Shown here: piece after piece, positions 7,506 to 15,506 of the stretch
Layout: each line of letters begins with the position of its first letter
Position numbering within the stretch: position 1 is the stretch's first letter
DNA from: JBFXEO01 sp050180015
Lineage (GTDB): Bacteria; Bacteroidota; Bacteroidia; Bacteroidales; Tenuifilaceae
Assembly (NCBI GenBank): GCA_050180015.1
Contig: JBFXEO010000041.1
Coordinates: 1 to 15,936 of the forward strand
Reading direction: 5' to 3'
DNA: 15,936 bases
Notes under the pieces: generated by a model
Databases searched by the model: none
Told to the model about the DNA's origin: nothing
The model's input: only the letters and a program-made list of their open reading frames with translations
Translations under genes and position numbers: made by a program

Positions 7506-7982
7506 TTGTTGGTAAAGCCACTGTTGACAGTGCCCGGTAAAGCATGTAAATTACTCCAAATTATTCAACAGGTGGAACCAATTGGTATTTTTAGTGCTCC
7601 CTTTGCAAAGGCTACCTATATTCCCGTTTACAGGGCAGTAATGGTAGTCTGGGATGGTGTACATACTGTTGAGGAGTATAAAAAAGTGATAGTTGCTGGT
7701 TTAGAATTTCAGAAAAATTCAGGCTACCCCGTAGTTAATTACATTTCGGATATTAGGAATCAGGGAATAGTAAGCCCGGAGAGTCGCAAATGGTTTGAGA
7801 AAGTAGCTATTCCCCGTGCCGTGGAGCAGGGATTAAAACATGCGGCTGTGGTTTTTGACGGGAATGCCTTTAAGCGATACTATCTAAGTTTGATACTGCA
7901 GGTTACCGATGTTTACCACTTACCGTTGAAATTTTTTAATAGCCTCGACGATGTATTTAGCTGGTTCAGTTCCGTTGAGTAA
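7506..7982 (+). CDS. Small soluble alpha/beta protein of unknown function
   Basis: I do not recognise this gene with certainty. The product is up to 158 residues, soluble, with no signal peptide. The core pattern is strand-rich: YIPVYRAVMVVWDGVHTVEEYKKVIVAGLEFQKNSGYPVVNYISDIRNQGIVSPESRKWFEKVAIPRAVEQGLKHAAVVF. This resembles small single-domain proteins common in Bacteroidota with a SpoIIAA/STAS-like fold (strand, helix, then D-R-N, then ISPE..W), but that is only a general resemblance. No ATG start fits: the frame opens at 7458, and the only start-like codons before the conserved part are TTG at 7506 and 7509. The only nearby ATG (7544) is out of frame and is followed directly by TAA. The true start is therefore uncertain. 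It diverges from the GroES-like gene and converges on the DUF457 gene. Confidence 0.7.
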   Translation: MLVKPLLTVPGKACKLLQIIQQVEPIGIFSAPFAKATYIPVYRAVMVVWDGVHTVEEYKKVIVAGLEFQKNSGYPVVNYISDIRNQGIVSPESRKWFEKVAIPRAVEQGLKHAAVVFDGNAFKRYYLSLILQVTDVYHLPLKFFNSLDDVFSWFSSVE

Positions 7983-7984
7983 CA

Positions 7985-8028
7985 GGTGGAGTTGAACAAC
8001 TTTACGGTACGGAAACGTGAAACTCACC
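7985..8028. terminator. Weak inverted repeat between convergent genes
   Basis: GGTGGAGTT (7985-7993) pairs with AACTCACC (8021-8028) except for one bulged G. The loop is 27 bases. It fills most of the 69-base gap between two converging genes and could serve as a terminator for either. No T-run follows closely on the plus strand, so the call is weak. Confidence 0.3.
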
Positions 8029-8051
8029 AAATATCTCCTGGAAAAGTATTT

Positions 8052-9065
8052 TTATTCAACCTGTTTCCGTTTTGCCTTTTTTACGTAATGGACTGTATTC
8101 CTGAAATTGATACTCCGCCGGGGATGTGCCCTGGAAACCGTTAGGTGATTTTCCCAGTTATCAACCCTGAAAGTGAAAACATAGGCATTGGGATAGTTTT
8201 CTGCCAGGCTGGCATACCGAATATCGTAAATTAAAAATCCCTGCTCTTCTTTTTCAACGCTATACAGCCCCCGGGTAAAGTCTATCAACCTGCGAATTTC
8301 ATACTTATTGGCAATAGGGCTAAGCAATTCATGATTTTTGGGAATATGATTTACCGAAAGCAACTTGCTAAAATTCCAAACACTCCTTTGCTCTATGCTA
8401 TACCCGGTAGTCTCTTCAACCACAACCATCCAAATTAAGTTGCCGAGCGGTAGCGGGGCTGTTTGAATTCGTAAATACTCCTTTCCGGTTACGGCTAGTT
8501 CATTTTTTACTGTTGATTCAAGATTTTTTTTGATTATTACCGAAGCCCCAACGTAAACAACCACAAGGGACATGGAAATCCAGGCTACACGCCTGCGGAG
8601 CGTTTTATTTTTGGTTGTGAACCATATCGATATTGTTGCTGGAATCAGCACTATCCACAGAAAAACATCAACAATGGCAACAGAATCGTACGACACGCGA
8701 ATGCTACTAAAAGGTTCAAAAATAGCAGTTCCGTAGGTGTTGAAGATATCGACCATAAGGTGCGAGAACCAGGGCAACGCCATTAACCATAACCAGTTGA
8801 CGTACCGCAAGCGCGAATCCCTGTCGATTTTGCTTACAGTATATGCCAAAATTGGAGCAAGCAGAAATAGCAGGAGAAGGGAATGGCTAAATCCCCGGTG
8901 GACAAAAAGCGCATCGACCGGATTAAAAAGCGGAGTAAAAATTACATCGATATCGGGGATATTACCGGCCATTGCCCCATATACCAACGCCTTGTTGCCA
9001 ACTTTTTTCCCGGCGGAGAGTTCCCCCGCTACAGCCCCTAAAAATACATGCGTTAAGGAGTCCAT
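8052..9065 (-). CDS. YdjM/DUF457-type membrane-bound metal-dependent hydrolase
   Basis: This is an inner-membrane protein of the YdjM / LexA-binding, inner-membrane-bound hydrolase group, whose substrate is unknown. The 337 residues begin MDSLTHVFLGAVAGE, with the family's metal-site residues: His6, GNIPDIDV (34-41; Asp38, Asp40), HRGFSHSLL (56-64; His56, His61) and HLMVDIFNTYGT (102-113; His102, Asp106). Hydrophobic helices lie at about 26-46, 62-80, 89-100, 128-150 and 161-178. They are followed by a soluble C-terminal part (about 180-337) ending in a very basic tail (KKAKRKQVE). The start is clear, since homologues usually begin M(D)S.TH. It converges with the gene at 7506-7982 and diverges from rlmD. 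Confidence 0.88.
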   Translation of the reverse strand: MDSLTHVFLGAVAGELSAGKKVGNKALVYGAMAGNIPDIDVIFTPLFNPVDALFVHRGFSHSLLLLFLLAPILAYTVSKIDRDSRLRYVNWLWLMALPWFSHLMVDIFNTYGTAIFEPFSSIRVSYDSVAIVDVFLWIVLIPATISIWFTTKNKTLRRRVAWISMSLVVVYVGASVIIKKNLESTVKNELAVTGKEYLRIQTAPLPLGNLIWMVVVEETTGYSIEQRSVWNFSKLLSVNHIPKNHELLSPIANKYEIRRLIDFTRGLYSVEKEEQGFLIYDIRYASLAENYPNAYVFTFRVDNWENHLTVSRAHPRRSINFRNTVHYVKKAKRKQVE

Positions 9066-9075
9066 TAATTTTAGT

Positions 9076-9083
9076 TAACTTTG
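9076..9083 (+). promoter_or_regulatory. Possible promoter -7 element for rlmD
   Basis: TAACTTTG is an exact TAnnTTTG match, 95 bases before the rlmD start and 11 bases past the end of the divergent gene. No -33 TTTG is seen at the usual distance. Confidence 0.35.
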
Positions 9084-9163
9084 TTCCCTGTTGTGGGTTG
9101 GTATTCACCCGTAAGGCCTATACACCTCCCGGGAAGATCAAACATCAACGTATAGCTTTTGTT

Positions 9164-9171
9164 CAAAGATA
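9164..9171 (-). promoter_or_regulatory. Possible promoter -7 element for the DUF457 gene
   Basis: Minus-strand TATCTTTG matches TAnnTTTG exactly, about 99 bases before the ATG at 9065. No good -33 element is visible. Together with 9076-9083 it would make this 113-base gap a divergent, overlapping promoter region. Confidence 0.3.
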
Positions 9172-9178
9172 AGGATAT

Positions 9179-10585
9179 ATGCCGAAAAAAGGGAAATACC
9201 CTGTAATAGAAAATGTCCGGATTGAAGATGTTGCAGCCGAGGGTAAGGCTATTGCCAGGATCAACGAGAAGGTTCTGTTTACCACCTTTGCCGTTCCGGG
9301 CGATTTAGTGGATATTCAAATAACCAATAGGCGAAAGAGCTATATGGAGGGCTATATTGTCCGTTACCATGAACTTTCACCCGTAAGAGTTAAACCATTC
9401 TGCGAACACTTTGGTATGTGCGGTGGTTGCAAATGGCAGAACCTGCCATACGCCGAGCAGCTGAAGTTTAAGCAAAAACAGGTAAACGATCAGCTAAGCA
9501 GGATTGCCAGGGTTGAATTGCCGGATATTTCGCCGGTACTCGGATCGGAAAATACCACCCATTACCGGAACAAGCTTGAGTTTACCTTTGCCGACTCGCG
9601 CTGGTTAAGCCAACAGGAAATTTTGTCCCGGGGAAAAATTGAACCGGAGCCGGCCCTGGGCTACCATATCCCCGGGAAATTTGATAAGGTTTTTGACGTA
9701 AAAAACTGCTACCTGCAGCCAGAACCTTCAAACTCCATTCGGTTATCGGTTAAAAAGTATGCTGTTGACAATGGCCTCCAGTTCTTCAACCTGCGGAACA
9801 AGGATGGCTTGCTACGCAACATTATTGTCCGTACATCCACCGCTGGCGATGTAATGGTGATTCTTTCCGTACATCACTATAATGATGATGTACGAGAACT
9901 CCTGGATTACCTTGTAAAGGCGTTTCCGCAAATTACCTCGCTCTTCTATGTTGTTAACTCCAAAATGAACGACACCATAAACGATTTGGATTTAATTCTT
10001 TTCCACGGGAAGGATCACATTGTTGAGATGATGGAAAGCATACGATTCAGGATTGGGCCAAAATCGTTCTACCAAACCAATTCGGAGCAGGCGTACAGGC
10101 TATACCGGGTTGTCCGTGAATTTGCCCAGCTAAACGGCGATGAAGTTGTTTACGACCTGTACACCGGAACAGGCACCATTGCCAACTTTATAGCATCACA
10201 AGCGAGGTGCGTTGTTGGTATTGAGTATATCCCCGAAGCCATTGAAGATGCCAAAATAAATTCAGCAATTAACGGTATAACCAACACAAATTTTCTTGCC
10301 GGCGATATTAAGGATGTATTAACCGGGGATTTTATGCAGGAGCAGGGCTATCCCGATGTGGTTATTCTTGATCCCCCTCGGGCCGGGTTGCACCCCGGTG
10401 TGCTGGAAGCACTTTTACACGCCGCGCCGCAAAGGATTGTTTACGTAAGCTGCAACCCCTCAACGCAGGCACGCGATATTGCCATGCTGGACAAAAGTTA
10501 CGAAGTGAAAAGGGTACAGCCCGTTGATATGTTCCCCCATACGCATCACGTGGAGAATGTTGTTTTGCTGGAAAAGCGTGATTAG
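9179..10585 (+). CDS. rlmD: 23S rRNA (uracil-5-)-methyltransferase RlmD/RumA family
   Basis: This enzyme makes 5-methyluridine in 23S rRNA (U1939-type site) using SAM and a Cys nucleophile. The 468 residues contain a TRAM-type RNA-binding domain (about 8-64), four likely 4Fe-4S cysteines (C75, C81, C84, C177), and the C-terminal methyltransferase domain. The latter has SFYQTN (296-301), SAM motif DLYTGTGTIANF (326-337), ILDPPRAGLHPG (396-407), the nucleophile in YVSCNPST (Cys425) and the general base in HHVENVVLL (Glu459). All key residues are present and the length is normal for Bacteroidota members. In this phylum these proteins are often just called RumA, and target choice (U1939, U747 or tRNA U54-like) varies between paralogues, so the exact base modified is inferred. 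It is a single-gene unit converging with the exported protein at 10679-11677. Confidence 0.92.
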   Translation: MPKKGKYPVIENVRIEDVAAEGKAIARINEKVLFTTFAVPGDLVDIQITNRRKSYMEGYIVRYHELSPVRVKPFCEHFGMCGGCKWQNLPYAEQLKFKQKQVNDQLSRIARVELPDISPVLGSENTTHYRNKLEFTFADSRWLSQQEILSRGKIEPEPALGYHIPGKFDKVFDVKNCYLQPEPSNSIRLSVKKYAVDNGLQFFNLRNKDGLLRNIIVRTSTAGDVMVILSVHHYNDDVRELLDYLVKAFPQITSLFYVVNSKMNDTINDLDLILFHGKDHIVEMMESIRFRIGPKSFYQTNSEQAYRLYRVVREFAQLNGDEVVYDLYTGTGTIANFIASQARCVVGIEYIPEAIEDAKINSAINGITNTNFLAGDIKDVLTGDFMQEQGYPDVVILDPPRAGLHPGVLEALLHAAPQRIVYVSCNPSTQARDIAMLDKSYEVKRVQPVDMFPHTHHVENVVLLEKRD

Positions 10586-10640
10586 TTTTTTGTTGACGGT
10601 TGACAGCGGCTCGGGGGATGCAATAGCCATTGTTTTTAGA

Positions 10641-10670
10641 AGTAAAAATTAATGCTTTTAACTTTTTACT
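10641..10670. terminator. Possible bidirectional terminator
   Basis: AGTAAAAA (10641-10648) and TTTTTACT (10663-10670) are perfect inverted repeats. The stem continues as TTAA/TTAA after one bulged base, with a 5- to 6-base loop. It lies between the convergent ends of rlmD (10585) and the exported protein gene (10679). The stem is nearly all A-T, so its strength is doubtful, but the T-run within each arm suits both directions. Confidence 0.45.
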
Positions 10671-10678
10671 CTTTCACC

Positions 10679-11677
10679 TTATTGGTAGTATATCTGCAAA
10701 CGCTTGCGGAACACGCGTTCGTTGGCCTCGTTGATGTTTTTAACCAATCCTTCTATCATTTGAGTACGCCCGGAGAGTTCATCTCCCGGAACAATCTCAC
10801 CATCGGAATAAACAATATATTCAATGTTGTAGCCAGCGGTGTTAAGGCTCATGGCCACAGCGGCGTTAAAATCATCAAAAATAATTATTGACGGAAGCGT
10901 GTTGACATTATACTTTAGAATTGCTGAATATACCCTGGCACCGATATGCCTAATTTGTCCCTCGCCAAAGTATTTTGCACCCAAGAGTAGCCGCACCAAG
11001 TCTATCTGGGTAACCTGCTGCGACTGGTTTTCACGTATCATTCTTTTGTATTCCGGTTCTGTTGTTTCCAGAAATAAACGGATAAACCGCGATGGAACAC
11101 CCTGTAAATCCTTTAAATCGTTTTCCTTCCGGCGTAGCTGGTACTCTCTTTGGGCCAGCCGTTGGTTCGATGGATAGTAGTATTCCCACTTACGGGTACG
11201 CTTATAGGTTTTTGTCATCGGCTTGGGTTTCCACCCGGTAGATGGCCGTTTAAATATGGGTTCGGTAAGTTTTAGCTGCTGCGACTCCAAGGAGTAAATT
11301 AGGCAATTCACAAAGTGGATATACCCGCCGCCAATGTGGGTATGGGTGGCCGACCAGAGTGTTTTATAGCTGATTTTTGTAGAATCAAGCTTCGAGATGC
11401 TATCCGGCTCCTCTATTTTTTTGTTTTTTATGTAATCCACAAACTCTTTGTCGAGTGTAACCGGGTAGTACGTGGTGGTACTATCGGTAAAGATATTTTT
11501 CCCGGTGTGGTAAAGCCCCTTTACATCAACCACATAGGCGGAGTCATTGGCCATTTTAATATGCAGCTTATAGTCTGCTCCCCACCTCATGGCCGAAATG
11601 GTAGGCTGCAAGGCCTGCTGTGCAAGACCCGAAACAGCAGCACTAGTCAGCAAAATCAACACACCTAATCTTTTCAT
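10679..11677 (-). CDS. Exported protein of unknown function
   Basis: I do not recognise this protein. The 332 residues start with a clear signal peptide (MKRLGVLILLTSAAVSGLAQ, cleavage near 20), so it is probably periplasmic or otherwise exported. There are no further membrane segments and no lipobox. The middle (about 145-215) is very basic with many Tyr/Arg/Lys (TKTYKRTRKWEYYYPSNQR) and contains a helical stretch with REYQLRRKENDLKDL. The C-terminal third (about 220-332) looks like a folded domain with TLPSIIIFDDFNAAVAMSL and YNIEYIVYSDGEIVPGDELSGR. The start is ATG 11677; the TTG directly upstream would only add one residue. It lies 118 bases downstream of recJ on the same strand, but a terminator-like inverted repeat separates them. 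Its real coding nature is supported by the signal peptide and continuous length. Confidence 0.85.
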   Translation of the reverse strand: MKRLGVLILLTSAAVSGLAQQALQPTISAMRWGADYKLHIKMANDSAYVVDVKGLYHTGKNIFTDSTTTYYPVTLDKEFVDYIKNKKIEEPDSISKLDSTKISYKTLWSATHTHIGGGYIHFVNCLIYSLESQQLKLTEPIFKRPSTGWKPKPMTKTYKRTRKWEYYYPSNQRLAQREYQLRRKENDLKDLQGVPSRFIRLFLETTEPEYKRMIRENQSQQVTQIDLVRLLLGAKYFGEGQIRHIGARVYSAILKYNVNTLPSIIIFDDFNAAVAMSLNTAGYNIEYIVYSDGEIVPGDELSGRTQMIEGLVKNINEANERVFRKRLQIYYQ

Positions 11678-11715
11678 CAAAAGCTGATTTTAAAACTTAA
11701 AGGTACTGAAATATG

Positions 11716-11791
11716 AAAAAACAGCATTAATTATTTATCCGTAAAGTCCTGAAAAGCGATTTAACTTTCCTAAAAAATAGGGTTAATGCTG
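11716..11791 (-). terminator. Likely terminator of the lipA-lipB-recJ operon
   Basis: CAGCATTAA (11722-11730) and TTAATGCTG (11783-11791) are perfect 9-bp inverted repeats. Read on the minus strand the structure begins 4 bases past the recJ stop, and its second arm is followed immediately by T6 (11721-11716). The 52-base interior is long but contains a smaller hairpin (CCTA-TTTTT-TAGG), so the fold may be branched. Confidence 0.5.
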
Positions 11792-11795
11792 ATTC

Positions 11796-13514
11796 CTAAT
11801 CTACAAATTTAATATCCTTAATCCTTAGCTGGATGGTTGTTGTTCCCCTAAAAATGTTTTCATAAAGGGCAAAACAGATGTTGAAGGCTTTTTTTTGATG
11901 AATTTGTTTATAGTTTTCGGCCAGCTGGAATGCAATTCCAGGGTAAACGCTGGGATTTCCCGTTTCTACCAACGATAGCTTTATATGCTCCTTCTCGTTA
12001 CCAACCAACCGCCCCTCACCGGTATCGTAAAGGTTTTCGGTGGAGAAAACAGGTGCCATATTACCCGGCCCAAAAGGTTGGAACTGCTTCAACACACGGT
12101 AAAACTTATCGTTTATATCGCTAAGCTTTATTTTGGCGTCAACATCAACCTGGGGTGTAAGTAACTCGGGTGTAATATTCTTGCTTACGTATCCCTCGAA
12201 CCGCTGCTTGAACTCTTCTACCCGGTCAACTTTTAAGGTCAAACCGGCAGCGTACATGTGTCCCCCAAAGTTTTCCAGCAAATCGGAACAGGCCTCAACG
12301 GCCTGGTAAAGGTCAAAACCCGGAACCGAGCGAGCGGAACCTGTTGCCAAATCGCCCGTTTGGGTTAATACAACGGTTGGCCTATAGTAGGTTTCAATCA
12401 ACCGTGATGCCACTATACCCACAACGCCCTTATGCCACGATGGATTGAATATTACGGTTGAGTAGCTATGTTGCATTCGGGAATCGGACGCAATCATTCT
12501 GAGGGCCTCGTGGGTGATATTTCGGTCAACATGCTTACGGTCGTTGTTACAGGAATCGATTAGCGCGCCCATTTCGTTGGCGGTATTATCGTCAGCGGCG
12601 CAAAGCAAATCAACGGCGGTTTTACCCGACTCCATTCTGCCGGCAGCGTTGATTCTTGGCCCAATTCTAAATACAATATCATCTATAGCCAACCGCTGCT
12701 TTTCGATATTGGCTATTTTGATAATAGACCTAAGCCCTTTCGATGGATTGGTGTTGAGTTTTTCCAATCCAAAGTAAGCTAAAACGCGATTCTCGTCAAT
12801 AATTGGAACTATATCCGAGGCAATGCTTACTGCAACCATATCGATATGGCTGTAGAGTTCCTCGGGGTTAACACCCGCTTTGCGGCAGTACCCCTGAAGC
12901 AGCTTAAATCCTACACCGCAGCCCGATAGCTCCTTAAAAGGATAAGGGCAGTCAGCTCTTTTGGGATCGAGTACCGCCACCGCTTCAGGGATTTGATCGC
13001 CGGGAAGGTGGTGGTCGCAAATAATGAAATCGATCCTACGCTGACTCGCATAACGAATTTTTTCTATGGCTTTTATTCCACAATCCAGCGCCACAATAAG
13101 CGAATAGCCATTGTCAAAAGCGTAATCAATTCCTTTGAGGGATATTCCGTAACCCTCGTTGTACCTATCGGGAATGTAGTAGCCTATTTTAGAATACCTG
13201 CTTCGAAAGAACGAATACATCAGCGCAACGGCGGTTGTACCATCCACATCGTAATCGCCATAGAATAGTATTCTTTCCCCCTTGCGGATTGCCTGCTCAA
13301 TGCGGTCAACTGCGTTGTGCATATCCTTCATCAGGAAGGGATCGTACAAGTCGTCGAGCGAAGGGCGGAAAAACCGTTTCGCCTCATCGTATGTTTTCAC
13401 TCCACGCTGCACCAGTAGGGATGCCAAAACGGTATCGATGCTTAGCTCCAACGCTAATCGATTCACAATTTCGGGATCGCCAAGATCTTTATATACCCAT
13501 CTTTTTTCCATCAT
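11796..13514 (-). CDS. recJ: Single-stranded-DNA-specific exonuclease RecJ
   Basis: RecJ degrades single-stranded DNA 5' to 3' in recombination and mismatch/base-excision repair, using Mn/Mg. The 572 residues show the DHH domain: GDYDVDGTTA (86-95), LDCGI (143-147), CDHHLP (166-171), GPRINAAGRM (285-294). Next comes the DHHA1 domain, with SARSVPGFDLYQAV (393-406) and GGHMYAAGL (417-425), and then the OB-type C-terminal region with FQPFGPGNMAPVF (478-490). All metal-binding motifs are intact and the length is normal for this phylum. Two ATGs in a row (13514 and 13511) are possible starts; I kept the first. A purine-rich AGAGG lies just upstream. It is the last gene of the apparent lipA-lipB-recJ unit, 40 bases after lipB. 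A perfect inverted repeat covers its start codon (see 13511-13554). Confidence 0.95.
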   Translation of the reverse strand: MMEKRWVYKDLGDPEIVNRLALELSIDTVLASLLVQRGVKTYDEAKRFFRPSLDDLYDPFLMKDMHNAVDRIEQAIRKGERILFYGDYDVDGTTAVALMYSFFRSRYSKIGYYIPDRYNEGYGISLKGIDYAFDNGYSLIVALDCGIKAIEKIRYASQRRIDFIICDHHLPGDQIPEAVAVLDPKRADCPYPFKELSGCGVGFKLLQGYCRKAGVNPEELYSHIDMVAVSIASDIVPIIDENRVLAYFGLEKLNTNPSKGLRSIIKIANIEKQRLAIDDIVFRIGPRINAAGRMESGKTAVDLLCAADDNTANEMGALIDSCNNDRKHVDRNITHEALRMIASDSRMQHSYSTVIFNPSWHKGVVGIVASRLIETYYRPTVVLTQTGDLATGSARSVPGFDLYQAVEACSDLLENFGGHMYAAGLTLKVDRVEEFKQRFEGYVSKNITPELLTPQVDVDAKIKLSDINDKFYRVLKQFQPFGPGNMAPVFSTENLYDTGEGRLVGNEKEHIKLSLVETGNPSVYPGIAFQLAENYKQIHQKKAFNICFALYENIFRGTTTIQLRIKDIKFVD

Positions 13515-13554
13515 TCAAACCTCTGCATGTTTAATTAATGAGCCATTTGAATGA
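13511..13554 (-). promoter_or_regulatory. Inverted repeat enclosing the recJ start codon
   Basis: TCATTCAAA (13511-13519) and TTTGAATGA (13546-13554) are perfect 9-bp inverted repeats spaced by 26 bases, filling the lipB-recJ gap. In the mRNA the first recJ AUG (13514-13512) would lie in the second arm and the ribosome-binding AGAGG in the loop, next to that arm. The pairing is seen; a role in limiting recJ translation is inferred. The spacer also contains the palindrome TTAATTAA. Confidence 0.4.
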
Positions 13555-14235
13555 CTACTGGTTATACTCAAAATTGAAACGGTTGGCAAAGTGCTTTTTA
13601 AGATTTTGCTTCACCGCATTATAATCCACCCTGTGCCCCAACTCCTTCTGCATGGAGGTAACCCCCTTATCCACAAAACCGCAGGGGTTGATGTGGCTGA
13701 AATAGTCGAGGTTTGTGTTGATGTTGAATGCCAAGCCGTGCATAGTTACAAACCGGCTGGCGCGTACGCCAATGGCGCAGATTTTACGCTCCGTACCCTT
13801 TACGCCAACATCGAGCCATACGCCGGTGGCACCTTCAAGTCGGCCCGATTGTATTCCGTAATCGGTCAAGCAGTCCATGATAACCTGCTCCAGGTTGTGG
13901 ATGTACGATTTGAGCGTGAGGCCAAAGTCCTCCAGGTTGAGAATTGGATAGGCCACTATTTGGCCGGGGCCGTGGTACGTAATATCGCCCCCCCGATTGA
14001 TGCGGTAGTACGTAGCATTGATGCGTTTAAGCATTTCATCGGGAATGAGTAGGTTGGTATTTTCGCCACTCTTTCCCAAGGTGTAAACATGTGGATGCTC
14101 GCAAAATAGCAGGTAGTGCAACTTTCCGTCGCCCTTAAGCTTCCTCTGTGTTACTTCTTCAAACTTTTGCTCCTGATAATCCCATGCCTCCTTATAGTCA
14201 ATTATTCCAAGATCAATAAATTTTACATTGTGCAT
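13555..14235 (-). CDS. lipB: Octanoyl-[ACP]:protein N-octanoyltransferase LipB
   Basis: LipB moves the octanoyl group from acyl carrier protein to the lysine of lipoate-dependent enzymes, the first step of de novo lipoate assembly, in the cytoplasm. The 226 residues contain the family signature RGGDITYHGPGQIVAYPI (81-98). The catalytic pair is Lys151 (ERKICAIGVR) and Cys185 (HINPCGF). HGLAFNINTNLDYF (166-179) is also typical. Length and motifs are complete. It lies 37 bases downstream of lipA, whose product adds the sulfurs to the octanoyl chain that LipB attaches, so the pair works in sequence. The region just before its ATG is very A-rich in the mRNA, as is usual for translation starts in this phylum. 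Confidence 0.96.
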   Translation of the reverse strand: MHNVKFIDLGIIDYKEAWDYQEQKFEEVTQRKLKGDGKLHYLLFCEHPHVYTLGKSGENTNLLIPDEMLKRINATYYRINRGGDITYHGPGQIVAYPILNLEDFGLTLKSYIHNLEQVIMDCLTDYGIQSGRLEGATGVWLDVGVKGTERKICAIGVRASRFVTMHGLAFNINTNLDYFSHINPCGFVDKGVTSMQKELGHRVDYNAVKQNLKKHFANRFNFEYNQ

Positions 14236-14272
14236 TATATGTTTTTTTTCTTTTTTGCATAGCCAGCACAGC

Positions 14273-15145
14273 TTAGCTGTTACAACATTTGCCCTTCACC
14301 AACTCCTGCGCCTTATCCGCATGATACGATGAACGCACCAATGGCCCACACTCGGCAAATGTAAATCCCTTTTGCAGGGCAATTTGTTTGTACTCATCAA
14401 ACTCCTCTGGGGATATATAACGTTCCACGGGCAGATTTGTTGGGCGGGGTTGAAGGTATTGTCCAAGGGTAATCATTCGGCAATCAACAGCAATTAAATC
14501 ATCCATTGCTTTGATGATTTCTTCACGTGCTTCGCCAAGGCCTAGCATAATTCCCGATTTTGCCCTGTAACCACGCTTGGCAAGGTATTCAAGGGTTTTT
14601 AAGCTCTTTTGATAATTTGCCTTGGTTCTAACCTGGGTTGAGAGCCTTTCAACCGTTTCGAGGTTGTGGCCTACCACATCGGGATTTGATTCTAGAAATA
14701 TATCGATTAGCTCTGTGCGTCCATCAAAATCGGGGATTAACACCTCGATGGTGGTGTTTGGATTCAGCTCACGAATTGCCTTCACGGTTTCGCGCCAATG
14801 CGCTGCTCCCTGATCCGGCAAATCATCCCTATCCACCGATGTTATTACGCAGTACTTCAAATTCATTAGCTGTACTGATCGGGCAACATTTTGTGGCTCG
14901 TTGGGATCGGGAGGTAATGGTTTTCCTGTGGTGGTTGCACAGAACTTGCAGGAACGAGTGCAGATATCGCCCAGAATCATAAAGGTTGCAACACCATTGC
15001 CCCAGCATTCTCCAATATTGGGGCACATCCCGCTGCTGCAGATGGTATGCAATTTATGCTTCTTAACTATCCCGCTCACCTGCGCGTATCCTTCGCCTCC
15101 GGGTAGTTTTATTTTAAGCCACGAAGGCTTACGAATTTCTGCCAT
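14273..15145 (-). CDS. lipA: Lipoyl synthase LipA
   Basis: LipA is a radical-SAM enzyme that inserts two sulfur atoms into protein-bound octanoyl groups to make lipoyl cofactors. The 290 residues have both iron-sulfur motifs: the auxiliary cluster C36-x4-C41-x5-C47 and the radical-SAM C62-x3-C66-x2-C69. The closing RSSYHA motif (271-276) supplies the Ser ligand of the auxiliary cluster. Other conserved stretches are PNIGECWG (42-49), ITSVDRDDLPDQGA (101-114) and LGQYLQPRPTNLPV (227-240). I chose ATG 15145; a TTG one codon upstream is less likely. The C-terminus is short and Cys-rich (KGKCCNS). It is the first gene of the lipA-lipB-recJ unit, with a possible promoter at 15162-15169. Confidence 0.97.
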   Translation of the reverse strand: MAEIRKPSWLKIKLPGGEGYAQVSGIVKKHKLHTICSSGMCPNIGECWGNGVATFMILGDICTRSCKFCATTTGKPLPPDPNEPQNVARSVQLMNLKYCVITSVDRDDLPDQGAAHWRETVKAIRELNPNTTIEVLIPDFDGRTELIDIFLESNPDVVGHNLETVERLSTQVRTKANYQKSLKTLEYLAKRGYRAKSGIMLGLGEAREEIIKAMDDLIAVDCRMITLGQYLQPRPTNLPVERYISPEEFDEYKQIALQKGFTFAECGPLVRSSYHADKAQELVKGKCCNS

Positions 15146-15161
15146 CAAATAAATATTTTTA

Positions 15162-15169
15162 CAAAAATA
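15162..15169 (-). promoter_or_regulatory. Possible promoter -7 element for lipA-lipB-recJ
   Basis: Minus-strand TATTTTTG matches TAnnTTTG exactly, 17 bases before the lipA ATG, implying a very short leader of about 10 bases. A clear -33 element is missing and the DNA is A/T-rich, so chance is possible. Confidence 0.35.
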
Positions 15170-15458
15170 TAAAAAAAGGCGGCATGTCCGTTGGAAATTT
15201 TAAATCTTACGGCAATAGGGTAATAGTAACAAAGATTTTGGTCTGCAATGGTACCGATATGATTTTCAGTATTAATGTAATATGGGTTGTTAGGATAGCC
15301 AATTTCGTTTTGGTTATTGGAAACTATTGTCGTTGAGGTAAACAGGGAATGATGGCAACTTTATCCAGAACGAAAAATAAACGTGCTACACCCCAAAAAT
15401 TATTTATGTAATCTGCACAGATTTTCTTATAACCAAGGTTTTTGGATGGATTGTTTTC

Positions 15459-15490
15459 TTTCAGACCCTTTAAATAATTCTGTATATTTG
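15459..15490 (+). promoter_or_regulatory. Possible promoter for the methyltransferase remnant
   Basis: TTTC (15459-15462, one mismatch to TTTG) and TATATTTG (15483-15490, exact TAnnTTTG) are 20 bases apart. The ATG at 15507 follows 16 bases later. The spacing fits a Bacteroidota promoter and supports 15507 as the original start of the broken gene. Confidence 0.5.
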
Positions 15491-15506
15491 TGAAAAATAA
15501 ATAATA

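Larger units (their letters stand above)
15145..15506. other. Intergenic region with faint minus-strand coding relics
   Basis: This stretch of about 360 bases between lipA and the methyltransferase remnant has no convincing gene. It is AT-rich compared with the lip operon. On the minus strand one frame is open from 15360 to 15145 (71 codons, no ATG) and contains EIGYPNNPYYINTENHIG and CYYYPIAVRFKIS, which look protein-like. It ends in TGATG at the lipA start. A second frame (15515 to 15324) precedes it in a different register. Together they could be a decayed small gene, but chance open frames are equally possible. The lipA promoter candidate and the methyltransferase promoter candidate lie at the two ends. 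Confidence 0.3.

Noticed and set aside
14268..14280. ACAGCTTAGCTGT palindrome at the lipA stop as a terminator or operator
   Set aside because: It is short, has no T-run behind it on the minus strand, and lies inside a tight operon; likely chance.
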